DNA of 64,000 bases from Acheta domesticus. Lineage: Eukaryota > Arthropoda > Insecta > Orthoptera > Gryllidae. The notes below the pieces were generated by a model that searched no databases, was not told the DNA's origin, and worked only from the letters and a program-made list of their open reading frames with translations. Both the position numbers and the translations under genes were made by a program. The stretch lies in contig JAHLJT010004567.1 of the NCBI GenBank assembly GCA_031308135.1, positions 31,841,602-31,905,601 on the forward strand. The letters run 5' to 3'. Positions 23,037-33,960 of the stretch are shown here, piece by piece (the stretch's first letter is position 1; each line of letters opens with the position of its first letter).

Positions 23037-23094
<58 letters not shown>
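22881..23094 (+). mobile_element. Non-LTR retrotransposon 3' fragment with (AAT)n tail
   Basis: The first 54 bases (22881-22934) encode the last 17 residues of a reverse-transcriptase-type polyprotein tail, ending GTAHILRKVL and a stop. A 3' UTR of about 100 bp follows, then an (AAT)n tract at 23038-23094. The same sequence recurs at 23219-23375 with few differences. The conserved ALFGTA-ILRKVL ending is a feature I associate with C-termini of some LINE-type polyproteins. The element is severely 5'-truncated. Confidence 0.65.
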
Positions 23095-23095
<1 letters not shown>

Positions 23096-23117
23096 TTGAT
23101 CTTAAAAGCACCTCTTA

Positions 23118-23375
23118 AAAGCACAGGTCGTCCCGGTAGTTATCGGAGCTCTGGGATTTGTTCCGCAAAATTTGAGTAAGAACTTGTCTAAACTCCCAGG
23201 TAATTCAAAAGACTGGGAAGTGCAAGAAATTGCTTTATTTGGAACAGCCCACATTTTGCGCAAAGTATTGTAGAGGCACTGACAGTCACCGGATCTGCTC
23301 TTTAGGTAGCTGGTTGCAACCTGGATTAGGTTTTATATTCAGACGACTCATAACATCTTTAGTCGTGATGTAATG
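23118..23375 (+). pseudogene. LINE polyprotein C-terminus, second copy with more coding sequence
   Basis: The frame 23118-23273 (51 codons plus stop) includes VPVVIGALGFVP near its start and the GTAHILRKVL ending also found in the copy at 22881. A nearly identical 3' UTR follows to about 23375, but the long (AAT)n tail is absent. The phrase AATGTTGATCT occurs just before this copy (near 23092) and just after it (near 23378), which may mark a target or tandem duplication. It is a 5'-truncated retrotransposon relic and not expected to be active. Confidence 0.65.
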
Positions 23376-23378
23376 GGA

Positions 23379-23507
23379 ATGTTGATCTCTGAAGAACTAA
23401 CTTCATCGTCTGCAAGGCTTGGCCTTAAAAACCGGCACATTCAGACAATGCAAAAGGCTGTTCTCCTGAGTACTGCACGCATCATGAGAAAGTTCTTATT
23501 AATTTAA
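23379..23507 (+). pseudogene. Third LINE C-terminal-like fragment
   Basis: A 42-codon frame starts ATG at 23379 and ends TAA at 23505. Its C-terminal part, IQTMQKAVLLSTARIMRKFL, parallels the VQEIALFGTAHILRKVL ending of the two preceding copies. The spacing of hydrophobic residues and the A-I-RK-L pattern are conserved, but the sequence is clearly diverged. It is probably from a related but different retrotransposon. No upstream reverse transcriptase core is present. Confidence 0.5.
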
Positions 23508-23734
23508 CTTCACATCGAATTCTGACCGCCCGAGTTTGCAAGCAAAGCAGGCACCTAGGTTCTCCAAAGGTCGCGGTGTCTGTTGTAGTACACCTCGCTA
23601 GGCGAGAGACTTACAAATCCACAATAATGTAACATTTCTGCATCTTCGCATGTTTCATTTCATACTGTGTTGCATTTCTTTACTTTTATTGTAATTTCAT
23701 ATTGTAATATTTTGCGAAGAACGAGTGTCAATAG

Positions 23735-23992
23735 ATGAATTGCTCACGACGCCCGAGCCCCTTGGAATCTGTGAAAGAATTGCAGTGCTCTGAACATTTT
23801 AAAATAGAATTGAAAGATAAAGAGAGGCTTCGGAAATGGATAATAGATCAATCTAATGAAGCAATTGAAACATTAATACCTCAGAAATCGGAAGAAAAAT
23901 ATCAAAAACTTTGTTCCTGGAATAATTCAAATAATATTAACATGGTTAATGAGGGTGTAATGTTGGCTTACTTATCAGTCTTTGTTCTATAA
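23735..23992 (+). pseudogene. Fragment resembling Crypton-type tyrosine recombinase core-binding domain
   Basis: An 85-codon frame starts at ATG 23735. It contains LIPQKSEEKYQKLCSW at about residues 46-61 and GVMLAYLS near residues 74-81. The pattern IP-KS-KKYE---F--W followed by E-VLLAYF matches, from memory, the N-terminal SAM-like core-binding domain of Crypton-derived tyrosine recombinases widespread in arthropod genomes. The catalytic domain (R...HxxR...Y) is absent and the frame stops soon after the domain. This is therefore a truncated relic, or a single exon. No splice donor was verified. Confidence 0.45.
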
Positions 23993-23999
23993 TTTTGTC

Positions 24000-26924
24000 A
24001 TCATATGATACAGTTGTCTACATTTTTCATGAATGATTGTAATTATCATTATTGTAATCAATTACATCACTGGTGTATGGACTTATAAAACAAGTTAGGA
24101 ACGTTAGTACAAAATTTCCAAGTTCATAAGTTGGTATGAGATTGCATTACGGCACACAGTAAAGTACCACTTTCCGGCCTGCATTGAGGCATGTAAACAA
24201 CCGAAATACGACGTAGTATGAAATAAAGTATCTTGTAGAGTTTAGTTATTATTTCAAGAGATGGTCGAAGTGTTCGTGGAGTAGAAGGCGTTATAATGTT
24301 ATGCCACTGTTTAAAAAAGAAACAACAAAGTATGTCCTTTCCAGTATGTCCACATTACTTTTCTATTTTGTCATAGGCAATACTTCTTTGGCCATCGCAA
24401 AACAAAAAAACACCCAGTGCTGTTGACGTCATTTCCTTCCCCTGCGCAGTGTCCCGTGTGACCGAGCGGTAAAAAGCTCAGTATCAATAACCGTATAAAG
24501 TGATGTGTGGCGATTGGGTGGTGCCGCTTGCTCGTTGAGTGCGGGCGATGTACCCCGATGAAGGGCCCACTGCAATTCAGGGGGGACACGTCGATTTGTG
24601 TTGAGCTAGAGCTGTTGGTTCATGTTTTTCCCCTTTTATAAACATGGTGAGGCTATCCTGGGAACACGTACGAGGAATATCAATGACAAAGTATTCCAAG
24701 AAAAACGCGGTGGTATGAAATAAAGTTCGATTATTTGTTGTTCAATAAAATTGCTTAGAACTCTATTGAAGTGCTCAAGAGGATATTTATCCCTCGGTAA
24801 GATAATGTAAGAATCAAAGAAAAAGTTATCAGAACCTAAGGACATTATTTTACTATAAGCTTAACATGAATAGGAAATTTTGTGATAATCTTGACTTCTT
24901 ATATTTTCTGAGAATTTTGAAATGATCTATAAAGATCAACGATCAACATATAGCATGCAAATATTAAAAATAAATGCTGTAAAATGCTTTTTGTGTTCGA
25001 ATCTTGATAAGTTTCTTATCAGAGTCGGTTTCACATTTGAAATGTGTCCGCTGTCATTTTATTATTCTGTAGGCACCATTATAACGAAACAATTGGCTTC
25101 GGATTTCAAACACTGTATCTGAATACTAGTTCCAATACAATATGTTACGATAGTAACATGAATTCCAGATTATACATGTAGGGCCCGGAGTATTTGCTAA
25201 TAGGAACATATTATTATGCCCTTGCTATAGACCAAACACCGCCAAATACTACCGGATCAACATCCGTGCAATTCGGTCTCTGTTATCGACGACCCCCCCC
25301 CCCACTCGGTGCTGCAGTGGCAAAGGGCACCCGCGGCTCTCGTTCCCCAAGCGTTTGCATAATTGATTGTGTGCTACTGCACGTAAAACGTGTGCGACCA
25401 TGGAGTGTCAATGTTTAATTGTTGACGTAAACCATTAAATTTGTTTTCGGAACACTGAATACAGGTCTCATTCGAGATAGATTATCTAACGCGCTGCTTT
25501 GTTGAAGATTACATTATTCACTAATGAAAATTAAGAGAACAAAGAGCTGGAAGAAGGAAACATCGATTGATGTATATCTGTACCTTTTGAAAAGGGTTGA
25601 AATGTGAATGTCAGTTTCAAGAGCTGATTCTTTTTTTCCACTTCATCTATTCTACAACTTTCAGACAAAATTGGTCTGTCTTACTCGAACGTATCCCATA
25701 CAATAATCACTACATCTTCTAAAAAATTCAAAGATTTATTCTACAATTTTTGGAATGATTCGTGTTATTCGAAGATCACTAGCTTTAAAATACAAGGTGT
25801 ATTGTGGAGTTTTGTAATTTGTATTTTTGTTCATATTTGCGAAAACCAACATTTTGCGCGACTACTCTGAAGTAGGATCTACTATAATAAAAAATCATAA
25901 TTAATTATTTTATCGTGAAAAGAATTTGCTAAATCTCTATTTCACCAAATACAATAGATTTTGCAATTTATTTACTGTTTTGATATTTTGGATATTTTTC
26001 TTTTTTATTTTAGATCCCAGAAATGAGTATACCCATACAAGATCGCGAGGTCCAATGCTAAAATTAAAATTTCCTGCGTATAATACAAACTCCCAGCAAG
26101 ACGTTTCTTTTCTGGATAAAGTGTACATCCACAATTTCTATCACTTTTTTCTCTGTACTTGTAAACTATTGTTGTGATTTACGACGCTTACAGCACCACG
26201 CATATTGTACTACATGCGTGAGTATTTTCATTAAAAAGGTCCCTGATTTACATCCTATATTTGTTTCGATATCAATTTATGGCTTCTCCCACTAACACCA
26301 AAATCAATTTCTAACAAAATAATATTGGTTGTTCAAGGTGTGTGATTGGTCAGTCGTACATCTCGAATTTCTGAGACAAGAGTGACACTAGTGTTCATCG
26401 CATGTCAGATTCATCTCGTGCTGACATTTTGTGTTAACAATACCATATGTGAGGTTGAAGACCAAGGTAGACTACAGTGATAACGACTAACGGATAAGTA
26501 AAGATGTGAAGTATACACGTGATTTAAGAATGAGAAGAGCACCAGTCATCATGAGATCTAGAGATGCTATACGACTACCTACCTACATAATTTGATCGAT
26601 AGATTCTTGCCATGATCTGTTTTATTCAGAGAACAGCCCAACTTATCGATCAACAGTCGCCAGTCTTCGGGAGCCCCCCGGCCGACCCTGGACAATAGGC
26701 GGCAGCAAATGTGAAAAAGGGCAAGCCTGCAAAGAAGTAGTGGCCGCTAGGCACTCAACGTTCATAATGAATAAATTTCGTGTAACATTTTCTACATTTG
26801 AACTAATAGTGCCAAGATCGCGGAGTTGAGGGTGAAGGAAGTAACCTTCACGTAAAGTAGTAAAAATATGCATAGGTTTTGAGATCTGGCCTGGAGTGAT
26901 ACCTCTCTCATTTGTACGTCAGGT
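24000..26924. other. Mostly AT-rich DNA, no gene recognised
   Basis: Some minor features are visible. A GC-richer patch at about 24400-24600 contains GACCGAGCGGTAAAAAGCTC, reminiscent of a tRNA A-box region but without a clear B box. The phrase TATGAAATAAAGT recurs near 24217 and 24715. There is a run of about 11 C at 25293-25303 in a GC-rich patch. None amounts to a supported gene. Confidence 0.5.
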
Positions 26925-26940
26925 ACTTATATCATTACTA

Positions 26941-28252
26941 GGTCCCGGATAATTATGTAATTACATATTTCCGTAAGTTAACTCTATCAAGTCAAAACCA
27001 CGATATATTTACGTGATCACGTCGATTAGTGTCTAAAAACGATGACTTTTTATTACATATATTTACATATTTTACCTGAAAGTACATATGTTTACATATT
27101 TTACTCAAAAGTACAAACTTTTAAATATTTCTTAAAATTTTCGTTTTTTTTTGCATTCTTTTTGTATAATTCTTCATTTATCCTGCATGTTTTCGAAAAG
27201 GGATCACCCAGACAAAGAATTCAGCATTGTCAAACACATTTTTTGTGCAGCCTTCTCTCTAAATTGGCGCTATTGCATCGCTTAAAAATGTTGATGTATT
27301 GCAGCACGCACTACCCTACAAAAGGGCAAGGCGTTGTTGCACTTCAAAGCTTCCAGTGTCTAGATTTCTGCGCGAGTATAACAGAGAACAAAAATTGCTC
27401 GGAAAGGAAGTTGGTGTGTGAAAATGATGTCTAGCAGGCAATAGCTCGCGCCCACAACTCATTTTCCGCAGCTCTCCCTTGACCTTCGCCAAAAATTGCA
27501 GGCACCAACGCAACTCGGAAAGCGCCATTGACAGTTTTCTTCCCCCGTTTGTTACACGTGAGCCTAAATCCTTGATTGTAAAGTATCTCGGTGAGGTGAA
27601 AATCTGAAGTAGAATCAAGATGTGGCACTGCATCTTTTGGATTAGAAAAGGACAAAAAATAATTTACGGCGATTGGCTTAAACCTTATGTTTGCGCAGAC
27701 TGAGAATTTGCCACAGGCAAAGTTTGGTGCACCTTTTCAGAGAAGTCTAGCAATAGCGTCTTGAGTAAGAACATTATCAAAGAAAGCGGAATTTGTGCTA
27801 AGAGTCAATTGATTAAATATCAATCAGCATTGTTTTTATTCCCTAATCCGTGAATAGCATTGAACAGTGACATGTTGCAACAAAGTTTAAATATACACAG
27901 TAACTTCGTGCGTTAGTCGGTGCAAGGTCCTCGAACAGATAACAGGAAAAGTTTCATTTCTAAGTATTCGAAACAAATGTTTTGCTCACATTGTTACTGA
28001 GATCATTGTAAATAACAGAATTATGAGTAGAATTTACTTTTAATTTTGGTCTTTACGAGTATATTAAGTCTACAGATCAATATTTAAGTAATGCATTTTA
28101 TTAAAACGAATTGATATAATAATTAAAGTGTTATATATTTCTTACTTTTGTAGTAGATATTTCTATACATTATAACACATATATAAGTACATATTTTCAT
28201 AATTTTCAATACGTAATTATCCGGGCCCCAGTAATTACATAATTATCCTGGA
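26941..28252. mobile_element. Non-autonomous DNA transposon with ~22-bp terminal inverted repeats
   Basis: The left terminus at 26943-26964 begins TCCCGGATAATTATGTAATT. The right terminus at 28231-28252, read on minus, begins TCCAGGATAATTATGTAATT and matches at 21 of 22 positions. A second internal CCCGGATAATTACGTA copy lies at about 28213-28229. Near-identical direct repeats flank it: ACTTATATCATTACTA at 26925-26940 and ACTTATCATTACTA at 28253-28266. Subterminal DNA is rich in TACATAT words on both sides. Interior frames (27042-27434 plus, 27316-27655 minus) show no transposase domain. Superfamily is unassigned; hAT-like is possible. Confidence 0.7.
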
Positions 28253-28266
28253 ACTTATCATTACTA

Positions 28267-28618
28267 TAAACATTTACGGTAGTGTAGTGCATATGAGAGT
28301 AAGTGTGTCTAAGTAAGGTGTAAGAATAGGACAAGGAAGAGGAAGGAAAGATCGCGGTTGATCCATGGCCCATGGCTCTTGGCCCGTCTTTTAGAGTTCT
28401 GCTCTGGCATTCGCCCATGATCAACAGATCAGAGACAACGGAAAACTACCGATCAGAGCAGCCGGTTACTAGAATTCTTTTTCAGACAGCGGCTGAAGTC
28501 GACCTAGCTATGTAGCTAATGTCAATAATCCTGACACCGGCGTAAATCAAACCCTAGGATCTCCCTGTTAGATGCACTACAGTAATATTAGAGGATGTCT
28601 TGAGCCACCTCAGCCGGT
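28267..28618 (-). mobile_element. SINE-1 family copy A
   Basis: On minus, the tRNA-like head starts ACCGGCTGAGGTGGCTCAAG at about 28618. A B-box-like AGGGTTTGATTTAC follows, and then the family body (GACTTCAGCCG, GATCGGTAGTTTTCCGTTG, GCGAATGCCAGAGCAG). It runs to TGCACTACACTACC. Compared with copies D and E it lacks about 150-200 bp of the distal body. Its 3' end abuts the direct repeat flanking the 26.9-28.25 kb transposon, suggesting that the transposon inserted at the SINE's end or shares its target. Confidence 0.75.
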
Positions 28619-31600
28619 ATTTTGTTGGAATGTTTCAAGTGATAACTGATCAATGTTTTTCAAGCGAGAATAAATGTTGAAAAAATATAATATTAAGAAA
28701 TGTTATCATTAATAAAGGGAAGTATGTTCTGTGGGATAACAACTAATTTTTATACTTATTTTCCAAATTAATCATAAAAGGGACAATATTAATAACTCTC
28801 CAAAAGTACATTTGTAAACCTCAACTGAAATATTACGCACAATTACACAAATATAAAACACGATTACCATCAATAGACCTGAGCTTTCACTTTTCTTAAT
28901 CTCGTATTTCACTACAATCACAAATGTAATAAAATCCCGAACACATTCTTTACGTGAAACTCCGTTACGTCCACGCGTCACAGAAACCATACTCACGCTA
29001 TTTCCATGACACGGTTTTCTTTCCCCAAGCCGGAAAGAAAATGATCCACCCAAACATTCCTTAACAAAATTTTAACCCAACTGCGTAAGCAGTCAGAGCT
29101 TATCAGATGGCGACGACCCCACTTATCGTCCATCTCCGCGGCTTTCTCCCGCTTTCGTCTCGCCAGTGGCAACGTGTCTCTAAATGTTGTTACAGCCTTC
29201 CGCAAACAAGAGTCTCTTTAATCTGCTCGCAGTAATTAACCCGTTTTCTCTCTTCCGAAATCCCCCGGAGTATTTAGTTGGCGAAGGACCCGGACTGGAA
29301 TCACCGCGAGCGGCTGGACCCAGCGGGGATGCCTGTTTCAGATCTACGAAATGTGGGATCGTAACATTTACGTATAATGTTCCTAATTTTGTATAAAAAT
29401 AAATAACTGTAATGTTTATCTCAATTATGCTTTCCAATCGTGAATCATATAATCGTAGTTTAAGATAAAATGTACAGCGTTCAGTCACTAGGTTCCCGGT
29501 CTAGTTGCAGCTGTTCGCTTCTGAGAATCATTTGAAGTTACGCATCCGTCTCGATGACCGCACCTCACCAGTAGTAGAAATTTATATTTGGTAATGCACA
29601 TTTATACTTAGTAAATAATTTTCATTTAACAGTGTGTTTTGTTATTAAAATGAAGTTTTTTTATGTAGTCAATATCATTTCAAAACACTTCTTTGCGTAT
29701 TTCTATAGTCAACTGTGAAGAAAAAATGTGGAGCAATATATGACCTGAAATTCTCTCAGTGAGTAATTAAAAATTATATTATTTTCTGTTTATTTTATAA
29801 ACTACAAAATTTTAGGATTGTTCTCTTTATTGTGCCTCTGTTAACTGAAAAAAATGTGAATTCGATGCGAAATGAAATAACGAAATTATTCAGTCTAAAA
29901 CTTTCCTGGTCACAGTGACCGCGCAGTCACCGGTAATAGAAGTTCAAAGGCACGTCACCACTCGACGGCTAAAATCGATAAGAAAAAAAACTTATGGAAT
30001 TTTTTCCTAAATCGGGGCATTATCACCCCAGTTTACTGCCCAAATATTGACGGGAGCAGAAGCGAACAATTTGGTGAATGTGCCAAAAAAATAAAAGACA
30101 AATGATAACAAATTAAAGCGTGAATGTTGGAAATATTTTTCTTCGTGGCTTTTATTAATTCCGTTATTTGGTTTTATTGTTAATATTATTTCAAAATGAT
30201 TACAAGTTAGGTACAAGCCAACTTCAAATGTATTACATGCAAAGCATTGAAGCAGTTGAAGAAAATGTGGAAGAATGAAGAACCAAGATAAAGATTGAAA
30301 GTTTGAATAGTGGATGTGAGTAAATGAAATATTTTTATTAACCATTGCTCCTGGTTTGGTTTGGTTGTAATTATTTGAAATCACTTGAAGTTTTGGCAGC
30401 TGATCGTAATTTTTATGTGGAGTAGGGTATTGAACCTTAAGAGTATTGATGATGATCGGCCAAAGTGAAAAATAAATGCTTAGACAATCTCGCTTTATTG
30501 AATTTACCTCTTGATTAGAAAGGTGGGATTATAACCCAGCTGAGTCTATTATTAGTCGGCTATTCATAATTTCTTTGATCTCTCAGACAGACGTATGTAT
30601 ACGCCGGTGAACCGTGATGTGATATATAAAAAGATGCGTGAAACCTTTTGCAGTGATACATTTATTATATATAAGCGGAACTTACACTCTTCACTGATTA
30701 TGTTGCGTTATAAAAATTAGTGATGAGTTTACGTAAATAATTTAACTTAACAAAACATAAAACCAACACAATATTACGTGTAAAAATGTAAGCAATAAAC
30801 AATAAATAATACATTATAGATGTACCAAGCTCCTACAAACATTACAAAATGATTCTAACGTCAAATGTAACTAGTTGGAATGCGCGATATCTATATTTTT
30901 CCTCCTATTTTTTTCCTAGTAACTGCACAACAACTACTTTTTTAAGAAAAGTGCATGACATGATTCAAAGATCTGAATTTAACGGAAAAATTACATTGAG
31001 AAAGATGTCTGTCTATCGTCATGGAGGTGAAGGAGAGGAATAAATGTGAACTTTGAAATTTTCAAAGTTTCAGACATTTCAATGGAAATCCGAGCTATAC
31101 TGTATTTATAAATCTACTTTCTTTTATTACAAAAAATAATTCATAGTAATTTTCGAGACAGTTTAGAAAATGTCATATAAAGTATCCAAAAAATTGATGT
31201 ATCCTGGTGATCTCCGGAAAGGCTTACTCCTGGTATATTTAACATGTTTCAGCTCAAAAGCAACTATCTTGACCGAGTTACGCGTGATACACTTCCATTC
31301 ATCACCCAATTACTCATCCATCCATAAAGCAGACATCCCCATTTTCGGGCACAAAATTGATTGTATTGCCTCGTCATGCCACCTGCACAATCTTAACCGT
31401 CTTTGGAACAATACTAGTAGACCTTAATTCCGACGTGTGTGGGATATTGCAGGTTTCCTACTACAAAAATTAATATGCATTTTGTGGCTAAAAACTTACG
31501 CCATTGTTGTTGAGTTTATTCCAATGCTTTTCTTCCCAATACTACAGTAGTATGTGTTGCAGTACTGTAGCATAGAGAGGAAAAGTGAAATATTGTGTAA

Positions 31601-32278
31601 GGGTTAGATTAGTCACAAAAGAAACGCTTAATTACCAAGTTATAGTGCGTGAATGTGATTTAACGTAATTTGGCACAATTTATCATGACGGAAAAATAAC
31701 ACTGCGGCTTCTCGCCGTGAGTTTTAATGTAGAGCGATGATCCTTCCGTAATGAAGGGAGCTGCCCAGACAAATTCTGTGTGAACAACGCGTCAGCGCAA
31801 CCTCTCTCGCCAGGCAAATATTTGCCGCAGGAGCGGACGTTTCAGATACGATAAAACTCACGGAGCCCGAGCGGTTCTGAAACTAGGACGTTAACCTTTT
31901 GCGAGAGTAACAGCGAAGCCATGTGCGCGGAGAGGAAGAGATGGGGTCAGCGCGAATGTTGGGCGCCAGCGGAGAGCTGCGATCCGGCCGGAAGCCCGGG
32001 CTTAAACTTGTTCCGGGATGGCGTAGTGTTGGGTGCCTGACTCAGGCGAAAAGGGTTGGAGCAGGAAGACCGTTTTGGGGAGAGGAAAAGGAATTTCTCA
32101 ATCCTCAGAACTGGCAGTGTACAGGGGTTAAAAACTGTTATCCACTGAATTCATGATCGAAATTGTTAGATGTTGGTCAGATATAAAATCTTCAGGTTGC
32201 AACCAGATTTCTAAGGAGCGTTTTTCCTGTACCTCTAAATAACTTTGCCCAAAATACAGTAAAGCTATGTCTTATACT
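28619..32278. other. AT-rich DNA with a few CpG patches, no gene recognised
   Basis: Small GC-richer patches occur near 28970-29180, 29270-29340 and 31730-32050. Phrases similar to TGACCGC-C-TCACC-GTA-TAGAA appear near 29555 and 29918, perhaps an old duplication. Frames are short and domainless. No element termini were identified. Confidence 0.45.
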
Positions 32279-32711
32279 CACTTATGACCCGATTTTATAA
32301 TTTATAGACAGTAAACATTCTATTTTTCATTAAAAATATTTATTACATTATATTCAGTAGAAATAGTTACATCACATTGAGGTTGTATCACAACGCGTTT
32401 CGGACTTATTGTTGTCCTTCATCAGGTGAGTGACATACAGAACACTACAATAAAAGAATCAACAAGATATATTAGACATCTTAGAATTTAATATCTTTAA
32501 ATTGCAATACTTAAACATATTTAATATAGTGTGGCAAGTACGAAAGCTATGAGCCAAAGAAAAAGTTCAGTATAACTCATCTACATTATCCAACATTCTT
32601 CAAACCGATGTACAATTCTGGCATAAGTCGAAATATCACTTAACTAGTCAGATTGCCCCATAATATAACATTTTTAATTATAAAATAAATTATAAAATCG
32701 GGTCATAAGTG
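32279..32711. mobile_element. 433-bp element bounded by 27-bp perfect inverted repeats
   Basis: The left repeat is 32279-32305, beginning CACTTATGACCCGATTTTAT. The right repeat, 32685-32711, is its exact reverse complement over 27 bases. The interior carries the hammerhead-like core described separately. The phrase CTATGTCTTATA occurs at about 32265 and again at about 32774, so it may be a duplication outside the element. Either a MITE or an inverted arrangement of a Penelope-like terminal repeat would fit. Confidence 0.6.
32397..32425 (-). ncRNA. Hammerhead-ribozyme-like core
   Basis: Read on minus: CTGATGAA, GGAC, an 8-base loop, GTCC, GAAAC. This matches the conserved hammerhead core CUGAUGA, a closed stem II (GGAC/GUCC, with one extra A), and GAAA(C). 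A convincing stem I/stem III and UH cleavage site were not identified, so activity is doubtful. Penelope-like retroelements are known to carry hammerhead motifs in their terminal repeats, so this may be a relic of one. A related, more decayed version occurs at 57693-57723. Confidence 0.4.
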
Positions 32712-32950
32712 AATATGAGAACTGTAAACTTTCATCTGTAAAGACAGTGATTTCAATCAATATAATTAATAACTATGTCTTATATGTCGGAGTCTTTTGA
32801 GACTGAGACGTGATGAGATTTTTAAAAAGTTCTTAAATTCTTAATCTGTAGTGGTTATCGGTGCAACTTGTGCCTTCACACTCCACATCAGCTGATTTCG
32901 ATTTTCAAGACATACTTAAGACGTTTCTGTGCCTCATTGGTTACGACCTT

Positions 32951-33184
32951 CTAATCACATGGCTCAGCCACACCTACATGAATTCTGTTCTCCAAATATC
33001 GAATAACATCAATAAAAGGCTTTTTTGCTGCTTTTGAACGATCAGTGTGGGTATATTGGTCATACAGTATTGTATATATCCCAAAGAAGTCAAATGTTTT
33101 TGAGTGTTCGTACCACTTGTAGTTTCTTTTTGGGACTTTGAGGGATCTAGCAGTGGAGATAACTACATAACCAATCGCACCACT
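32951..33184 (-). pseudogene. Unidentified 77-codon open frame without start
   Basis: The minus frame runs from just after an in-frame stop at 33185-33187 to TAG at 32951-32953. It contains the coherent, charged and aromatic segments YKWYEHSKTFDFFGIYTILY and KAAKKPFIDVIRYLENRI. The frame stays readable past the stop (NEAQKRLKYVLKIEIS), which resembles a decayed coding region. I do not recognise the family. It could be a transposon-derived relic, an exon, or chance. Confidence 0.25.
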
Positions 33185-33257
33185 TCATTTATTCGGATTT
33201 TGTTCGCGTTGGACAAGCATTCGAAATTTCGTGGAATTGAAAAGCCGTATTATAGTT

Positions 33258-33310
33258 ATTAATAATAATAATAATAATAATAATAATTATTATTATTATT
33301 ATTATATATA
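33258..33310. repeat. (AAT)n/(ATT)n palindromic microsatellite
   Basis: An (AAT)n run switches to (ATT)n at about 33284, so the two halves are mutually complementary and could form a hairpin. A short TATATA segment follows. Confidence 0.85.
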
Positions 33311-33499
33311 TAGTAATATAGTATGTTGTAAAAGTAAAACAAATCAGTTATCATGCCTTGATGTTGTATCTATATGGTAGCTGTTTAAGACTAATCATGT
33401 GTGGGGAAAATGGAATAATAATAAGAATAAGAATAATAAGCATTTAACCCTTAAACTCTGAAATAACTAACAGTATTTGTAGCATTCGTATTTTTACTG

Positions 33500-33840
33500 A
33501 AGTTATCGGGTCCGTGAGACAGAATCGGCCAATTGGATACGCCTGAACTTGGCGAACCCTAGTTCCGCTTTGTCATCCCGGTAGAAGAGATGAATTATCG
33601 CATAGGACCGAGGAGCGTTCCAATGGTCAGAGGGCCGTGAAAGAGCCTGAAGGTTGAGACGCGTGAGGGAACGGAGAGAACGTGGAGACCAAGGAAAGCG
33701 CTGATGAAAAACGCCATACCGCGCGTGCCTCCGTCGCGTCACGTTATGTGCTCCGGCGTTACGTGACAAGGCAAACCGCCAAGCCGCCGCAACCGACTAT
33801 GGTTACGTACTCACTCGCAGGGGCTTCGTGATTCACGCAG
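33500..33840. other. CpG-containing GC-richer patch
   Basis: This patch has moderate GC with frequent CpG. Near 33737-33767, GTCACGT and ACGTGAC are inverted repeats around a short CTCCGG-containing loop. The minus frame 33503-33769 shows no recognised domain. Confidence 0.4.
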
Positions 33841-33960
33841 TTGAAAATGTTTGCCAGATGCGGCCAATCACGATGAGAGATATCAACAAATGAAATGTTG
33901 AATTGTTTCTCTTTCTAGTTTGGAAGAATGCGTTGGCAGCGATTTTGAAGTGCATTAAAA

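Noticed and set aside
24440..24560. tRNA-Leu/Ser-like A box (GACCGAGCGGTAAAAAGCTC)
   Set aside because: No B box or paired acceptor stem could be identified nearby.
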